Shown here one piece after another: positions 54,499-62,420 of a stretch of DNA of 64,000 bases. Every line of letters starts with the position of its first letter. The first letter of the stretch is position 1. The translations under genes and the position numbers were made by a program. Source of the stretch: Roseomonas gilardii (GTDB lineage Bacteria > Pseudomonadota > Alphaproteobacteria > Acetobacterales > Acetobacteraceae); contig NZ_CP015583.1 in assembly GCF_001941945.1 (NCBI RefSeq), forward strand, positions 2,673,501-2,737,500, in the 5' to 3' direction. The notes beneath the pieces were generated by a model, which saw only the letters and a list, made by a program, of their open reading frames with translations, ran no database searches and had not been told where the DNA came from.

Positions 54499-54800
54499 TC
54501 CAGCCCTATCCATATCCCGGAAACGCTGTCCAGAACTATCGGCGGGGTTTCGGCTCAAGAGACCAGAACATTGAATTCGCTCGGATTTATGCTGTCCCGT
54601 CGGGGCGAAGCACTGTGGGGATTTCCCACAGTGGGGGGGATAGTAGGGATAGAGGGGGTTCTTCACCTCACCCTCTAGAAAGTGTCAAACGAGCATGTTC
54701 GTTACGTGTATGAAATTATTCGTCTGACACTTCCTAGGCGTAGAGTACAAATCACAGTTTATCCCCCCTATCCCCCCCATCTGTACGTTAACGAAACATA
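54499..54800. promoter_or_regulatory. Non-coding control region with nested inverted repeats
   Basis: About 300 bases, AT-rich in the right half, without a gene. It contains a 9-bp hairpin CACTGTGGG/CCCACAGTG (54611-54633), a 12-bp exact inverted repeat TGGGGGGGATAG (54632-54643) with CTATCCCCCCCA (54768-54779), a 17-base imperfect inverted repeat CTAGAAAGTGTCAAACG (54675-54691) with 54721-54737, and AACGA/TCGTT (54688-54703). It separates replication genes from late genes and probably holds the late promoter, an operator or a replication origin. Confidence 0.65.
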
Positions 54801-55253
54801 CTAGCTCCCTTGGCTGCTGAACTTCTTCCGGTCGATCCAGTTCTGCTCCCCGTCCCGGTCGTTGTGCGTGCCCTGGCCATAGCGCGCATAGCCGATCACG
54901 GTATTGGCGATCTTTTCCAGGCTGCTTTCAACCGTGGTCATCTCGCCGATGCGCAGCCAGGCCGCAGCGCGCGAAGTGATCAGGTCGAGATAGGCTGCGT
55001 TGTCGGGGCACCAGACGCTTAGGTACCGATCGATATTATCGAAATCCACGAGCCAGCCGCGTTCCTCCGTGAGGATAAAAGCCCGCAATCCATGGGATCT
55101 GGGTTCACCGAAAGTCATATCCGGTCCCGGGGATTTCGTTTCCAGTCCTCCCGGCCATATCCGGTTCCACTCGTCCTGCCACCAGGACGGCTTATCGACT
55201 GTTTCAAAACCCTTTCCGGCGCGCCAGCAGGTGACAGTCTCTTCGCTGATCAT
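54801..55253 (-). CDS. Phage protein of unknown function (150 aa)
   Basis: A 150-residue Trp-rich soluble protein (CWRAGKGFETVDKPSWWQDEWNRIWPGG, later GWLVDFDNIDRYLSVWCPDN). AGGAGG lies 8 bases before the ATG at 55253, which overlaps the stop of the primase-helicase gene by 4 bases. It is the last gene of the replication operon. No family recognised. GC content is lower than in the neighbours. Confidence 0.6.
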   Translation of the reverse strand: MISEETVTCWRAGKGFETVDKPSWWQDEWNRIWPGGLETKSPGPDMTFGEPRSHGLRAFILTEERGWLVDFDNIDRYLSVWCPDNAAYLDLITSRAAAWLRIGEMTTVESSLEKIANTVIGYARYGQGTHNDRDGEQNWIDRKKFSSQGS

Positions 55254-57841
55254 TTCTGATCCTCCTTGATGATTTCCAGTTTCCATCGCGCCTGCTTTTT
55301 CGGAGGCGCCACGTTGTCGATGCGAAATCCGTTCGCCACACGCCCCTTATTCGAGCGCAGCCATTTCCCGAGCTTTTCGCTATCGATTGCGCCACGCTCG
55401 CCACCGACGCGGAGCAATGCGGCTCGAAACTCAGGATGCCGGAATTCCATCTTTGGCGGTGAACCTTCCCGCCTCGTTTTAATCCATTCCGGGTCGGTGG
55501 CGGTTTGCTGGGATGTTGCGTGCTGAATTACGTTCTCGGTCGAAACCTCCGCTGTCCCGATCACACCTGACCACTGTTCCAGCACCGCGACCAGCCGTTC
55601 CAGCCTCGGATCGGCGGCGCGCACCTCCTCGACCGTCTCCACCGGATCGGCCTCTCCCAGCCAGCACAGGGCGTCCCGAACCATGCGGCTCCACTCCACG
55701 AAGGAGCCCAGGGGCTTGTTCTTGGGCGGGCGCCCAGCCACGAAATAGGCCCGCAGAATGGTCAGCGCCGCAGCGACGTAGCGCCCCCGGTCTGCCCGGA
55801 TCAGCGCGATCGGGTCCTGGGCAAATTCCCGGTGCTCCGGCCGCTCCACCCCAGGGTCGATGACGCAGAGCAGGCTGCGCCGGGTCATGTCCCCGCCCAG
55901 CACCAGGTTGTTGCCCGTGGCCGCGACAAAGGCGTTGCTGATGAGCTGGGGCGCCTCCGACACGCCCAGGATGCGGCCGCGCACTACCGGCTCGGTCAGC
56001 ATCTGGTTCAGCAGGTCGCCGTCGAGAACGTGGTTCACGTTGTCGATCGAGATGATCGCGTTGGCCTGCCGCAGCATCGAGACCAGCCGCTTCTCGAACT
56101 CCTCGGGCTTGTCCCCCTGCGCGATCACGGGGGCCTTCTGGCCGGTGGCGATCATCGAGGCGATGTTCACCAGCATGGACTTGCCGGAGCCGGCCGTGTG
56201 CGCCGAGAAGCCGTGCAGGGGCGCCGTGTCCATCGACCGGCGCGCCACCGCCGTCAGGATGGCCGAGAGCATGACTGAGCGGTGGGACGGCTTCTCGAAG
56301 GGGAAGGTCTGGATCAGGTGGATCAGCACCTGCAACGCCGCCTCGGCCTGCTGCGGCGTGGGGCGATCCGGCACCGGGGGGAACGTCTGCCCCCGGAACT
56401 CCAGGAGCAGCCCGGTCTTGGCGTCATACCCTTCGGTCGCCAGGATCGACCCGTCCTTGCGGATGGTCGGCGAGGCGATGATCCCCGCCAGCACCGGCAG
56501 CCGCCAGCGTCCGACGCGCTGCATGTAGATCCGGGCGATGTCCTTCGGCGCGTCCGCCACTACCCAGTCGTCGGTGCGGCCGTCCCACTTCTCCCAGACC
56601 GCCGCCGTGGTCATGGCCTCCACCATGGCCATCTCGCCCAGCGCCATCGCCTCCTGTGCCTCGGTCATCTCGTCCTTGGCCGCGCTGAGGCGTGCGATGC
56701 CGGGCCGGACCAGCATGGACCCGCGCTGGTAGAGCCCGAGCCCGGCCTGGATGAGGGCCTGCTCGGCCTGATCCACGATGTGCGACAGGCTCCCCTTCAC
56801 CACCCGGATCACCGGCATGTTCGCGCGGGTCTCGGCACGCGCCATGTCCTCCGGCTTGGCGCCGCGCTCCCACATCCGCAGCCAGTAGCGATCGTCGCCG
56901 GCCTTTGTGCTGCCGGCCCCGTGGGGCCAGCGCAGCAGGATGGTCTTGCACTCCTCGAACTTGAACCCGACCCGCCGGAGCATGGCCATCATGGACATGT
57001 CCATGCCGGACCGGCTGGTGTCCTCCAGGCCTTCGGTGTTGCCGTTCCAGCGCGCGGCCACCTTCTTCCGGCGCTTCATCGCCGCGGCCAGCCGGTCCAT
57101 CAGATCGTCGCCACCCGGCGGTGGCTGGTCCTCGAACACCCCGCCGGGCGGGATGTCGAAGCCCATGTCGATGGTCTCTTCCGGCCGCGTGCCGCCCGCC
57201 TTGAAGGCGGGGCCGGCATCCTGGATCACCCACAGGATATCGTCGGTCGGGACCACGCGGATCTCGTTCGTGATCTCGTCCAGCCGCTCGCCGGTCACGG
57301 CGAAGTACCGGGCGCGCAGGTAGAGTTCGATCGCTGGCGGGTGCCGGCCAGTGCCGCGCTTGAACTGCCGGCCGTTCTTCGAGGTCGGTCCCAGCGCCGG
57401 TTCGATCAGCGGCCAGTCCGCCGTGACGTGCAGGAAGAACGTCTTCACGCCCGTGCCGGACGGGGAGACTTCCGTGTACGAGTTGAAGCGCCGGATCACC
57501 TCCCACGCCCATTCCTCGATCCTGCCGGTCTCCTTGTCGCGGCAGCAGTCCAGATCCACCCCACTCAGCGCCAGGTGCGCCATGCCTGGCACCTCCAACG
57601 GCGCGAACTCCAGGCCGACGCCGTATGCGGCATAGGGCTTCGGCAGCCGCTCCAGCCGCTCCAGCGCCTGCGCCCGCGTCCCCCAGGTCTGCGGATCGTC
57701 CGCCTTCGCCCGCCCCCATTTGACCGGACTGTACGGCGTCTTCGTGGGCTCTTCCTGCCCCTGGCGAAGCTCCTCCTGCCACGCCACCCATTGCGGGTAG
57801 ATGGATAGCTGTTCGATCGTGACGAACGGCGCGGCCCTCAT
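55250..57841 (-). CDS. Phage primase-helicase (PrimPol-like N-terminus, P-loop ATPase C-terminus)
   Basis: This 863-residue replication protein has an archaeo-eukaryotic primase-polymerase-like domain in the first 230 residues: LSGVDLDCCRDK (Asp96, Asp98 as metal ligands) and EVSPSGTGVKTFF, then RYFAVTGERL. The C-terminal half is a P-loop ATPase with GFSAHTAGSGKSMLVNI (around residue 550) and a probable Walker B IISIDNVNH. The last 100 residues resemble a winged-helix tail. It would prime and unwind phage DNA. It overlaps the VRR-NUC gene by 4 bases. Confidence 0.82.
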   Translation of the reverse strand: MRAAPFVTIEQLSIYPQWVAWQEELRQGQEEPTKTPYSPVKWGRAKADDPQTWGTRAQALERLERLPKPYAAYGVGLEFAPLEVPGMAHLALSGVDLDCCRDKETGRIEEWAWEVIRRFNSYTEVSPSGTGVKTFFLHVTADWPLIEPALGPTSKNGRQFKRGTGRHPPAIELYLRARYFAVTGERLDEITNEIRVVPTDDILWVIQDAGPAFKAGGTRPEETIDMGFDIPPGGVFEDQPPPGGDDLMDRLAAAMKRRKKVAARWNGNTEGLEDTSRSGMDMSMMAMLRRVGFKFEECKTILLRWPHGAGSTKAGDDRYWLRMWERGAKPEDMARAETRANMPVIRVVKGSLSHIVDQAEQALIQAGLGLYQRGSMLVRPGIARLSAAKDEMTEAQEAMALGEMAMVEAMTTAAVWEKWDGRTDDWVVADAPKDIARIYMQRVGRWRLPVLAGIIASPTIRKDGSILATEGYDAKTGLLLEFRGQTFPPVPDRPTPQQAEAALQVLIHLIQTFPFEKPSHRSVMLSAILTAVARRSMDTAPLHGFSAHTAGSGKSMLVNIASMIATGQKAPVIAQGDKPEEFEKRLVSMLRQANAIISIDNVNHVLDGDLLNQMLTEPVVRGRILGVSEAPQLISNAFVAATGNNLVLGGDMTRRSLLCVIDPGVERPEHREFAQDPIALIRADRGRYVAAALTILRAYFVAGRPPKNKPLGSFVEWSRMVRDALCWLGEADPVETVEEVRAADPRLERLVAVLEQWSGVIGTAEVSTENVIQHATSQQTATDPEWIKTRREGSPPKMEFRHPEFRAALLRVGGERGAIDSEKLGKWLRSNKGRVANGFRIDNVAPPKKQARWKLEIIKEDQK

Positions 57842-58230
57842 GCGGCCCCCTGGTTGCTGGTGGTGGTCAGGAGAGCCAGCGCCTCGTCAGCCGAGCGGGC
57901 GATGCCGCCCACGGCCCCGAAGCGCCTCATGGTCTCGATGAATGCGATCTGGTGGGCCTCGACGCGGGTCTTCGCGCCCTTGGTCTCCACCGCGGTGAAC
58001 CGCCCGATGGTCTGGCCGACCATCTCCGGGGTGATCAGCACCGCCTGCACCCCGATCAGGTCGGAGCTGCCCGGCGCGAGGCCGAACTGCACCCGGCGGG
58101 CGTTCTGCAGGAGCACCATCCCCGTGGCGCGGTCCTCCTGCACCACCTGTCCGGTCCAGCCGACACCGCAGGTGTTGCGGAACATGCGCACATCCGCCCG
58201 CCTGCCGAGCGCCAGCAGCACCCGGGGCAT
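57838..58230 (-). CDS. VRR-NUC domain nuclease
   Basis: This 130-residue nuclease has the PD-(D/E)XK pattern of the VRR-NUC family: Asp57 in SSDLIG, Glu82 and Lys84 in AVETKGAK, Gln94 in EAHQIAFIETMRRFG. Stand-alone phage VRR-NUC proteins are thought to cut branched DNA. It is in the replication operon between helicase and primase. The start is followed directly by a basic stretch. Confidence 0.85.
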   Translation of the reverse strand: MPRVLLALGRRADVRMFRNTCGVGWTGQVVQEDRATGMVLLQNARRVQFGLAPGSSDLIGVQAVLITPEMVGQTIGRFTAVETKGAKTRVEAHQIAFIETMRRFGAVGGIARSADEALALLTTTSNQGAA

Positions 58231-58244
58231 GACATCGTTCTCTC

Positions 58245-59726
58245 TCAAGGCATCATCCCCCTCTGCGCCTTGGCCTCGGCCTCGGCTCGCAGTTCGCGCT
58301 GGACGAAATAGATCCAGCCTGGCTTGTACTGTTTGACGCGCTGGATCAGCCGCAGCTCGTCCAGCGATATCCCCGGCCGCAGCAAATCCCTGGTCGGAGT
58401 GTCGCGCATCTCGGCAAGGCGCTCCGGCGTCAGGGCCACCAGCTCGCCGGCAACCTCCTCGACCTCGCGGACCTGCGTCTCGTAGATGTGTCCGCACTCC
58501 GGGCATTTCGGCGCCGGCCGGTGCATGGCGAAGCAGTGCGGGCACTGCTTGATGGCGAAGGTGGGCGGCTTGCCCTTCTTCTTCTTGCGCCCGGCAAGGC
58601 TCCATTCCCGCGCTTCGTCCGGCATGCCGTGACGCAGGGTGTTGCCGGCATGGTCCAGGATGATGAGGTGGTTCTTGCCGGGAGCGGGGCGCATCCCCCG
58701 CCCGATCTGCTGCATGAACAGCCCCACGCTCTGGGTCGGCCGCAGCAGGATCACGCAGGCGACGGCTGGCACGTCCAGGCCCTCGCTGATCAGGTCGCAA
58801 CTGCACAGCACCTCGACGGCGCCGGTCGCCAGCCCGTTGATCGCGGCGTCCCGCTCCTCGGCCGGGGTCTTCCCGGAGGCGGCGCGTGCTCGGAACCCGG
58901 CGGCGCGGAATGCCTCGGCCACCTTCTCGGCATGGTAGACCGAGGCGCAGAACGCCACCGCCGGCCGTCCGGACGCCAGGCGCCGATAGTGCTCGACCGC
59001 ATCGCCCGTGATGGACGGGCGGTCCATCGCCTCCGCCAGCGCGGCGGCTTCGAAGTCGCCGCCCATGGTCCGGACGCCGGACAGGTCAGGACCACCCTGC
59101 TGCGGCGCGTAGACGACCGATGGGCACAGATAACCCTGCTCGATCAGCCACCCGATGCTGGGGCCAGTGACCATCCGCTCGAAGATGCCGCCCGCCTCGA
59201 CGCCCAGGCCCTTCCCGTCGCCCCGCTCCGGTGTCGCGGTAACGCCCAGCACGAAGGCCTTCGGGTAGGCCTCCAGGATCGTCTTCCACTGGCCGGCGAC
59301 GGCGTGGTGCGCCTCGTCGGCGATGATCAGGTCGAAGTGCTCCAGGCCCGGCTGCCCGAGCCGTCGCGCCAGCGTCTGGACCGATGCCACCTGCACCGGG
59401 TCGTTCGTCATGGGAAAGTCGGGGGAGACGATGCCATGCTGCGGCACCCCTGCCTCGCGCAGCTTCTCGCTGGCCTGCCGGATCAGCTCCTTCCGGTGCG
59501 CCAAGATCAGCACGCGCTTGCCACGGGCCGCGGTGGCGGCCGTAGTGTAGGCGAAGATCCGGGTCTTGCCGCCGCCCGTTGCCAACACCGCCAGCACGCG
59601 ACGGATATCGTTCCGGAACTCGACCTGGATATTCCCGACCATCTCGGACTGGTAGCCGCGGAGGCTGGTCGCCGGCCCGAGGATGGCGCCCGGCGTGATG
59701 CGCGGGATCTGGAGGGCGGCGCTCAT
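58245..59726 (-). CDS. DEAD/DEAH-box SF2 helicase
   Basis: This 493-residue ATP-dependent helicase has Walker A ATGGGKT (50-55), motif II DEAH (137-140), VTATPERGDG (motif III) and the C-terminal motif VI QQIGRGMRPAPGK. A CPHC...CPEC zinc ribbon is at about 405-425, as in many phage replicative or repair helicases. The ATG overlaps the stop of the upstream GcrA-like gene by 4 bases. It probably unwinds the origin or repairs forks. Confidence 0.9.
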   Translation of the reverse strand: MSAALQIPRITPGAILGPATSLRGYQSEMVGNIQVEFRNDIRRVLAVLATGGGKTRIFAYTTAATAARGKRVLILAHRKELIRQASEKLREAGVPQHGIVSPDFPMTNDPVQVASVQTLARRLGQPGLEHFDLIIADEAHHAVAGQWKTILEAYPKAFVLGVTATPERGDGKGLGVEAGGIFERMVTGPSIGWLIEQGYLCPSVVYAPQQGGPDLSGVRTMGGDFEAAALAEAMDRPSITGDAVEHYRRLASGRPAVAFCASVYHAEKVAEAFRAAGFRARAASGKTPAEERDAAINGLATGAVEVLCSCDLISEGLDVPAVACVILLRPTQSVGLFMQQIGRGMRPAPGKNHLIILDHAGNTLRHGMPDEAREWSLAGRKKKKGKPPTFAIKQCPHCFAMHRPAPKCPECGHIYETQVREVEEVAGELVALTPERLAEMRDTPTRDLLRPGISLDELRLIQRVKQYKPGWIYFVQRELRAEAEAKAQRGMMP

Positions 59727-60088
59727 TCCGCGAGCGCCTTGACCGGACGGCGGGAGTAGGCGCGTCGATGATGGGCCTCGCAGTACGGCCCCCTCCCCGG
59801 CACGGCCTCGCCGCAGAACAGGGGCGGCCGCGGGACCGGATCGCTGTCTCCCCACATCGGCCACTGGCAGGTCCGGCATCGCACGGCGGGCTGAGGGTCC
59901 GCTGACTGTGCGGCCCCCTCCCCAGGGTGGGGAGGTTCGCCAGAGGTAATGTGCCCCTCAGGCACATTTAGCGCGCCAGCGCGGCGCGCTTTCCACCACT
60001 CGCCCCGTGTGATGACCCGGGCGCGATTTGAGGCGGCGGAGGTGTTCCGCGGCCACTTCCACAGTGTGGGATGAGGTGCGGCCTGCAT
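59723..60088 (-). CDS. GcrA-like zinc-binding protein, phage-borne
   Basis: This 121-residue protein has the C-terminal zinc pattern of GcrA regulators: CRTCQWPMWGD (Cys71, Cys74), FCGEAVPGRGPYCEAHHRRAYSRRP (Cys92, Cys103, His106). GcrA proteins bind sigma70 and methylated DNA and control the alphaproteobacterial cell cycle. The normal N-terminal helix-turn-helix is not evident; the first 65 residues are low-complexity. The ATG at 60088 overlaps the previous stop by 1 base. Confidence 0.65.
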   Translation of the reverse strand: MQAAPHPTLWKWPRNTSAASNRARVITRGEWWKARRAGALNVPEGHITSGEPPHPGEGAAQSADPQPAVRCRTCQWPMWGDSDPVPRPPLFCGEAVPGRGPYCEAHHRRAYSRRPVKALAE

Positions 60089-60525
60089 CAGGGGCACCCG
60101 AAATTCAGGGGGATCTGAGCCCCGCCGCCATCGCCAGCAGCCGCTGCGCGACCCGGTTTCCGGCGCTGGAGGCCGAGATGAGCCCAGAGGCCAGGGCCTC
60201 CAGCATGCGCGCTGCGAGTATCCGCATCGGCGCTCCTCTGTCGTTCAAGGGCTGCTCGTGTCCTGGCCAGGGCCAGTTCCTGCTGCGAGGCGCGGACCAT
60301 CAGGTCCTTCTCCCGCGCCCGCAGGATCAGTTCCCGCTCGTGCGCGGGCACGACCTTCACCTGGGACCACCAGTAGGACTGGACCCGGCGCTCGGTCAGG
60401 CGGTAGCGCCGCGCCACGTCCGGGATGGCCCTCTTGAGGTCCCCCTGGACGGCGCGGGAGGCCATGACCGCTTCCTGGATGATCGCGGTCATCTCCGCCG
60501 CGATGGCTTCGGCGGTCGCCCTCAT
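60088..60525 (-). CDS. Phage protein with helix-turn-helix (145 aa)
   Basis: This 145-residue protein has an N-terminal helix (AEAIAAEMTAIIQEAVMA) and a helix-turn-helix-like part (DVARRYRLTERRVQSYWWSQV) near residue 45, then a charged coiled coil (RELILRAREKDLMVRASQQELALARTRAALERQR). Likely DNA-binding, possibly an early regulator. First gene of the leftward replication operon, divergent from the 60613 gene. Confidence 0.65.
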   Translation of the reverse strand: MRATAEAIAAEMTAIIQEAVMASRAVQGDLKRAIPDVARRYRLTERRVQSYWWSQVKVVPAHERELILRAREKDLMVRASQQELALARTRAALERQRSADADTRSAHAGGPGLWAHLGLQRRKPGRAAAAGDGGGAQIPLNFGCP

Positions 60526-60612
60526 GGACGCGCAACCGCGTGCGAGCGACACGCAACACAACGCGCCCCAGGCGGGGCATTAAGGGTCTCACCGAGACCA
60601 AAGGAGATAGCG

Positions 60613-60864
60613 ATGTCGGAGAAGAAGACCCTGACGGCCCAGCAGGCATACGAGGCCCAGGCCACAGCAGTGATGCTGACCATGGCTGCGGTAATCCATG
60701 CGATTGAGGAGGCGGGCGCGGTGCGCCCCGGAGCTATTGCGACCCTGCTTCGGACGAAGCAGCCGCATCACCCGGACCCGGCGGCCCAGGACTTCGCGAG
60801 GCGTATCGTGACCGCCCTGGCCCACTCCCTGGACCTGTCGTCTTCAACAGGCGGCCAGGCCTGA
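60613..60864 (+). CDS. Small phage protein (83 aa)
   Basis: An 83-residue helical protein starting MSEKKTLTAQQAYEAQATAVM, with AAGGAGAT 8 bases upstream of the ATG (60613), the best ribosome site in this area. It is divergent from the replication operon with 87 bases between. No family recognised; it could be a regulator of the switch. Confidence 0.6.
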   Translation: MSEKKTLTAQQAYEAQATAVMLTMAAVIHAIEEAGAVRPGAIATLLRTKQPHHPDPAAQDFARRIVTALAHSLDLSSSTGGQA

Positions 60865-60952
60865 TGCGGACGCGCCAGGGATCGATGGGGCAGACCTCGA
60901 TGGCATCGGCCAGCAGATCCACCTCGATGTCGGAGAAGTCGATCATCCGAGG

Positions 60953-61213
60953 TCAGCCGGCGAGCCGGTGCTGGGCTGATCCGACGGGCGAGCTGGCTCG
61001 ACGTTCGGTCGCCGAGTTGCTTCGCCAGAACCGGAACATATCGGCGGCAGTGACCCTACCTTGGGTCACCCGCTCGATCGCTTCCATATGCTTTGGGCGA
61101 GGAAAGCGCAGCCCGCGGGCGTACCGGTTGATGGTACCCTGGGAAACGCCGACGAGGGCCGCGAACGCACTTTCAGTGAGTTTCTCGGCCACGAGAAAGC
61201 TCTGGAGGTTCAT
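60953..61213 (-). CDS. Cro-like XRE/HTH regulator
   Basis: This 86-residue protein is a Cro-sized HTH: AALVGVSQGTINRYARGLRFPRPKHMEAIERVTQGRV, the pattern of Cro/YdaS-type repressors. It is transcribed away from the CI-like gene, with the operator region 61214-61299 between them. It probably blocks the repressor promoter during lytic growth. Confidence 0.8.
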   Translation of the reverse strand: MNLQSFLVAEKLTESAFAALVGVSQGTINRYARGLRFPRPKHMEAIERVTQGRVTAADMFRFWRSNSATERRASSPVGSAQHRLAG

Positions 61214-61299
61214 AACCCCAGGGATATGCCATTTCGGGGTTAATCGTCAACACCGTTTTGGTGTTAGCCAACCCAAATCCTTAGCGGCATAGATTGACC
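61214..61299. promoter_or_regulatory. Operator/promoter region between Cro-like and CI-like genes
   Basis: AT-richer 86 bases. AACCCC...GGGGTT frames 61214-61241 with GCCATTTCGGGGTT inside; AACACC-GTTTT-GGTGTT (61249-61265) is a second inverted repeat. The first is related to sequences at 62009-62059 (AACCCCATTTTGGCATT), so they are likely sites for the same repressor. It should contain both divergent promoters. Confidence 0.65.
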
Positions 61300-62007
61300 A
61301 TGAAGACACCGCAAAACACGATCCGCGCCCTAAGACAGGAGCGAGGATGGTCGCAGGCAGCTCTCGCCGAGAAGTTGGGGACATCCCAGTCGCAGGTGGA
61401 CCGCCTAGAGAAAGGAGACAGGCGCCTGACCGTCGATTGGCTTGAGCGCATCGCACAGGCATTCGGGACAACAACAGAAGCGCTTCTTGGCGGTGCGACC
61501 GCATCAGATCGCAACTTATACGCACTCCCGCTCGAAACGGTGCGGCTTCCTGTTCTTATGGGAAAGCCGTCTGGCCGAGCCCGCCCGTTCGGTCATGTAC
61601 CTTTCTACAGCGCAAGAAACAGTAAGAACGACCCACGACTAATTCGAATTACGGCACATCCGGAGGGAGTTCTTCCACTACAGGGTCCAATACTAATGGT
61701 CCCAAATCTCATAGTTATAAGTGCTCTAGACCATTCGTCCCTTCCAGAAAACGATCGGTTCCACTTGGATGACCCTATTTTTGTCGAACTAACGAGACCG
61801 CCACAGCGCGATGACTACGGGCTTTTCCAGATCGCTCGCGACGAACAGCCGACCGACGAGTATCTCATCGCGCACTATGGGGAGGCGTATCCGCCCTTTG
61901 AAAGCGATGCACCTTACTCGTATGCCGCCCATTCTCGGATCGTCCCCTGGCGAGAAGCGATGGGCTTACCCCCGGGATGGGCATCTTCGCAGGTGATCCG
62001 GGACTGA
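61300..62007 (+). CDS. CI-like prophage repressor (XRE-HTH)
   Basis: This 235-residue protein begins with a typical XRE helix-turn-helix (IRALRQERGWSQAALAEKLGTSQSQVDRLEKGDRR, residues 8-42), with the WLERIAQAFGTTTEALLG dimer-end of that domain. The C-terminal 170 residues are unusual: I cannot see the S24 Ser/Lys pair of LexA-like repressors, so self-cleavage is not supported. The C-terminal part is AT-rich and uses rare codons, unlike the rest of the window, suggesting recent transfer. The TTG two codons upstream is less likely as start. Confidence 0.8.
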   Translation: MKTPQNTIRALRQERGWSQAALAEKLGTSQSQVDRLEKGDRRLTVDWLERIAQAFGTTTEALLGGATASDRNLYALPLETVRLPVLMGKPSGRARPFGHVPFYSARNSKNDPRLIRITAHPEGVLPLQGPILMVPNLIVISALDHSSLPENDRFHLDDPIFVELTRPPQRDDYGLFQIARDEQPTDEYLIAHYGEAYPPFESDAPYSYAAHSRIVPWREAMGLPPGWASSQVIRD

Positions 62008-62079
62008 TAACCCCATTTTGGCATTGACAGGGTAAACCCATTTTGGCATTCCTGGGGTTGTCCACCCCAGGAGGCCTTC
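62008..62079. promoter_or_regulatory. Early rightward promoter with operators
   Basis: Two direct copies of AACCC(C)ATTTTGGCATT (62009-62024 and 62035-62050) flank TTGACA (62024-62029), a good -35 candidate; a -10 element is not clear. The second copy continues to CCTGGGGTT, forming an inverted repeat with AACCC. It stands between the repressor stop and the first gene of the early operon. Confidence 0.6.
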
Positions 62080-62262
62080 ATGCCTACCGCCGCACTAGCT
62101 GCCATCCGCAGCATCACGCACCTCGGCGCACCACCGCGATCATCCTCCGCTCCAATCGGCAACCTTAATGCCGGCAGCGCGTCGAACTGCGCCCTGGCAG
62201 CCGAGCGTGAGGGGCATGCCAGCGCCCTCGCCATCACCGCCTGGATCGAGGCGACCCGCTGA
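62080..62262 (+). CDS. First gene of rightward early operon (60 aa)
   Basis: A 60-residue protein with a perfect AGGAGG five bases before its ATG. The sequence is Ala/Ser-rich, with a likely helix near the C-terminus (NCALAAEREGHASALAITAW). No family recognised. Its stop overlaps the next start by 1 base (TGATG). The strong ribosome site and coupling support expression. Confidence 0.6.
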   Translation: MPTAALAAIRSITHLGAPPRSSSAPIGNLNAGSASNCALAAEREGHASALAITAWIEATR

Positions 62263-62420
62263 TGGCCCCGACCTTCCCGGCCAGCACGGTCCTGGCCAGC
62301 GCCGTCGCCGCCGCCATCGAGGCCGCGCGCCGCGTCACCCCGTCCCAGATCCTGCTCGCGATCGAGATGTTCACCATCGGCGCCCTGGCGGCGGCCGTGT
62401 TCGTGGGAGTGCCCCGGTAA
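62262..62420 (+). CDS. Small early membrane protein (52 aa)
   Basis: A 52-residue gene between two coupled genes. It starts at ATG 62262 inside the previous stop codon and its TAA overlaps the next ATG by 1 base. The N-terminal helix (TVLASAVAAAIEAARRVTPS) is followed by one hydrophobic segment (ILLAIEMFTIGALAAAVFVG) near the C-terminus, so it may be a single-pass membrane protein. Confidence 0.6.
   Translation: MAPTFPASTVLASAVAAAIEAARRVTPSQILLAIEMFTIGALAAAVFVGVPR

Noticed and set aside
60734-60946. 70-residue minus-strand frame beginning MIDFSDIEVDLLADAIEV, just downstream of the Cro-like gene
   Set aside because: The first 30 residues look protein-like, but there is no good ribosome site, and most of it is antisense to the 60613-60864 gene with a low-complexity Gly/Ser/Pro end. 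It could be real; evidence is too weak.
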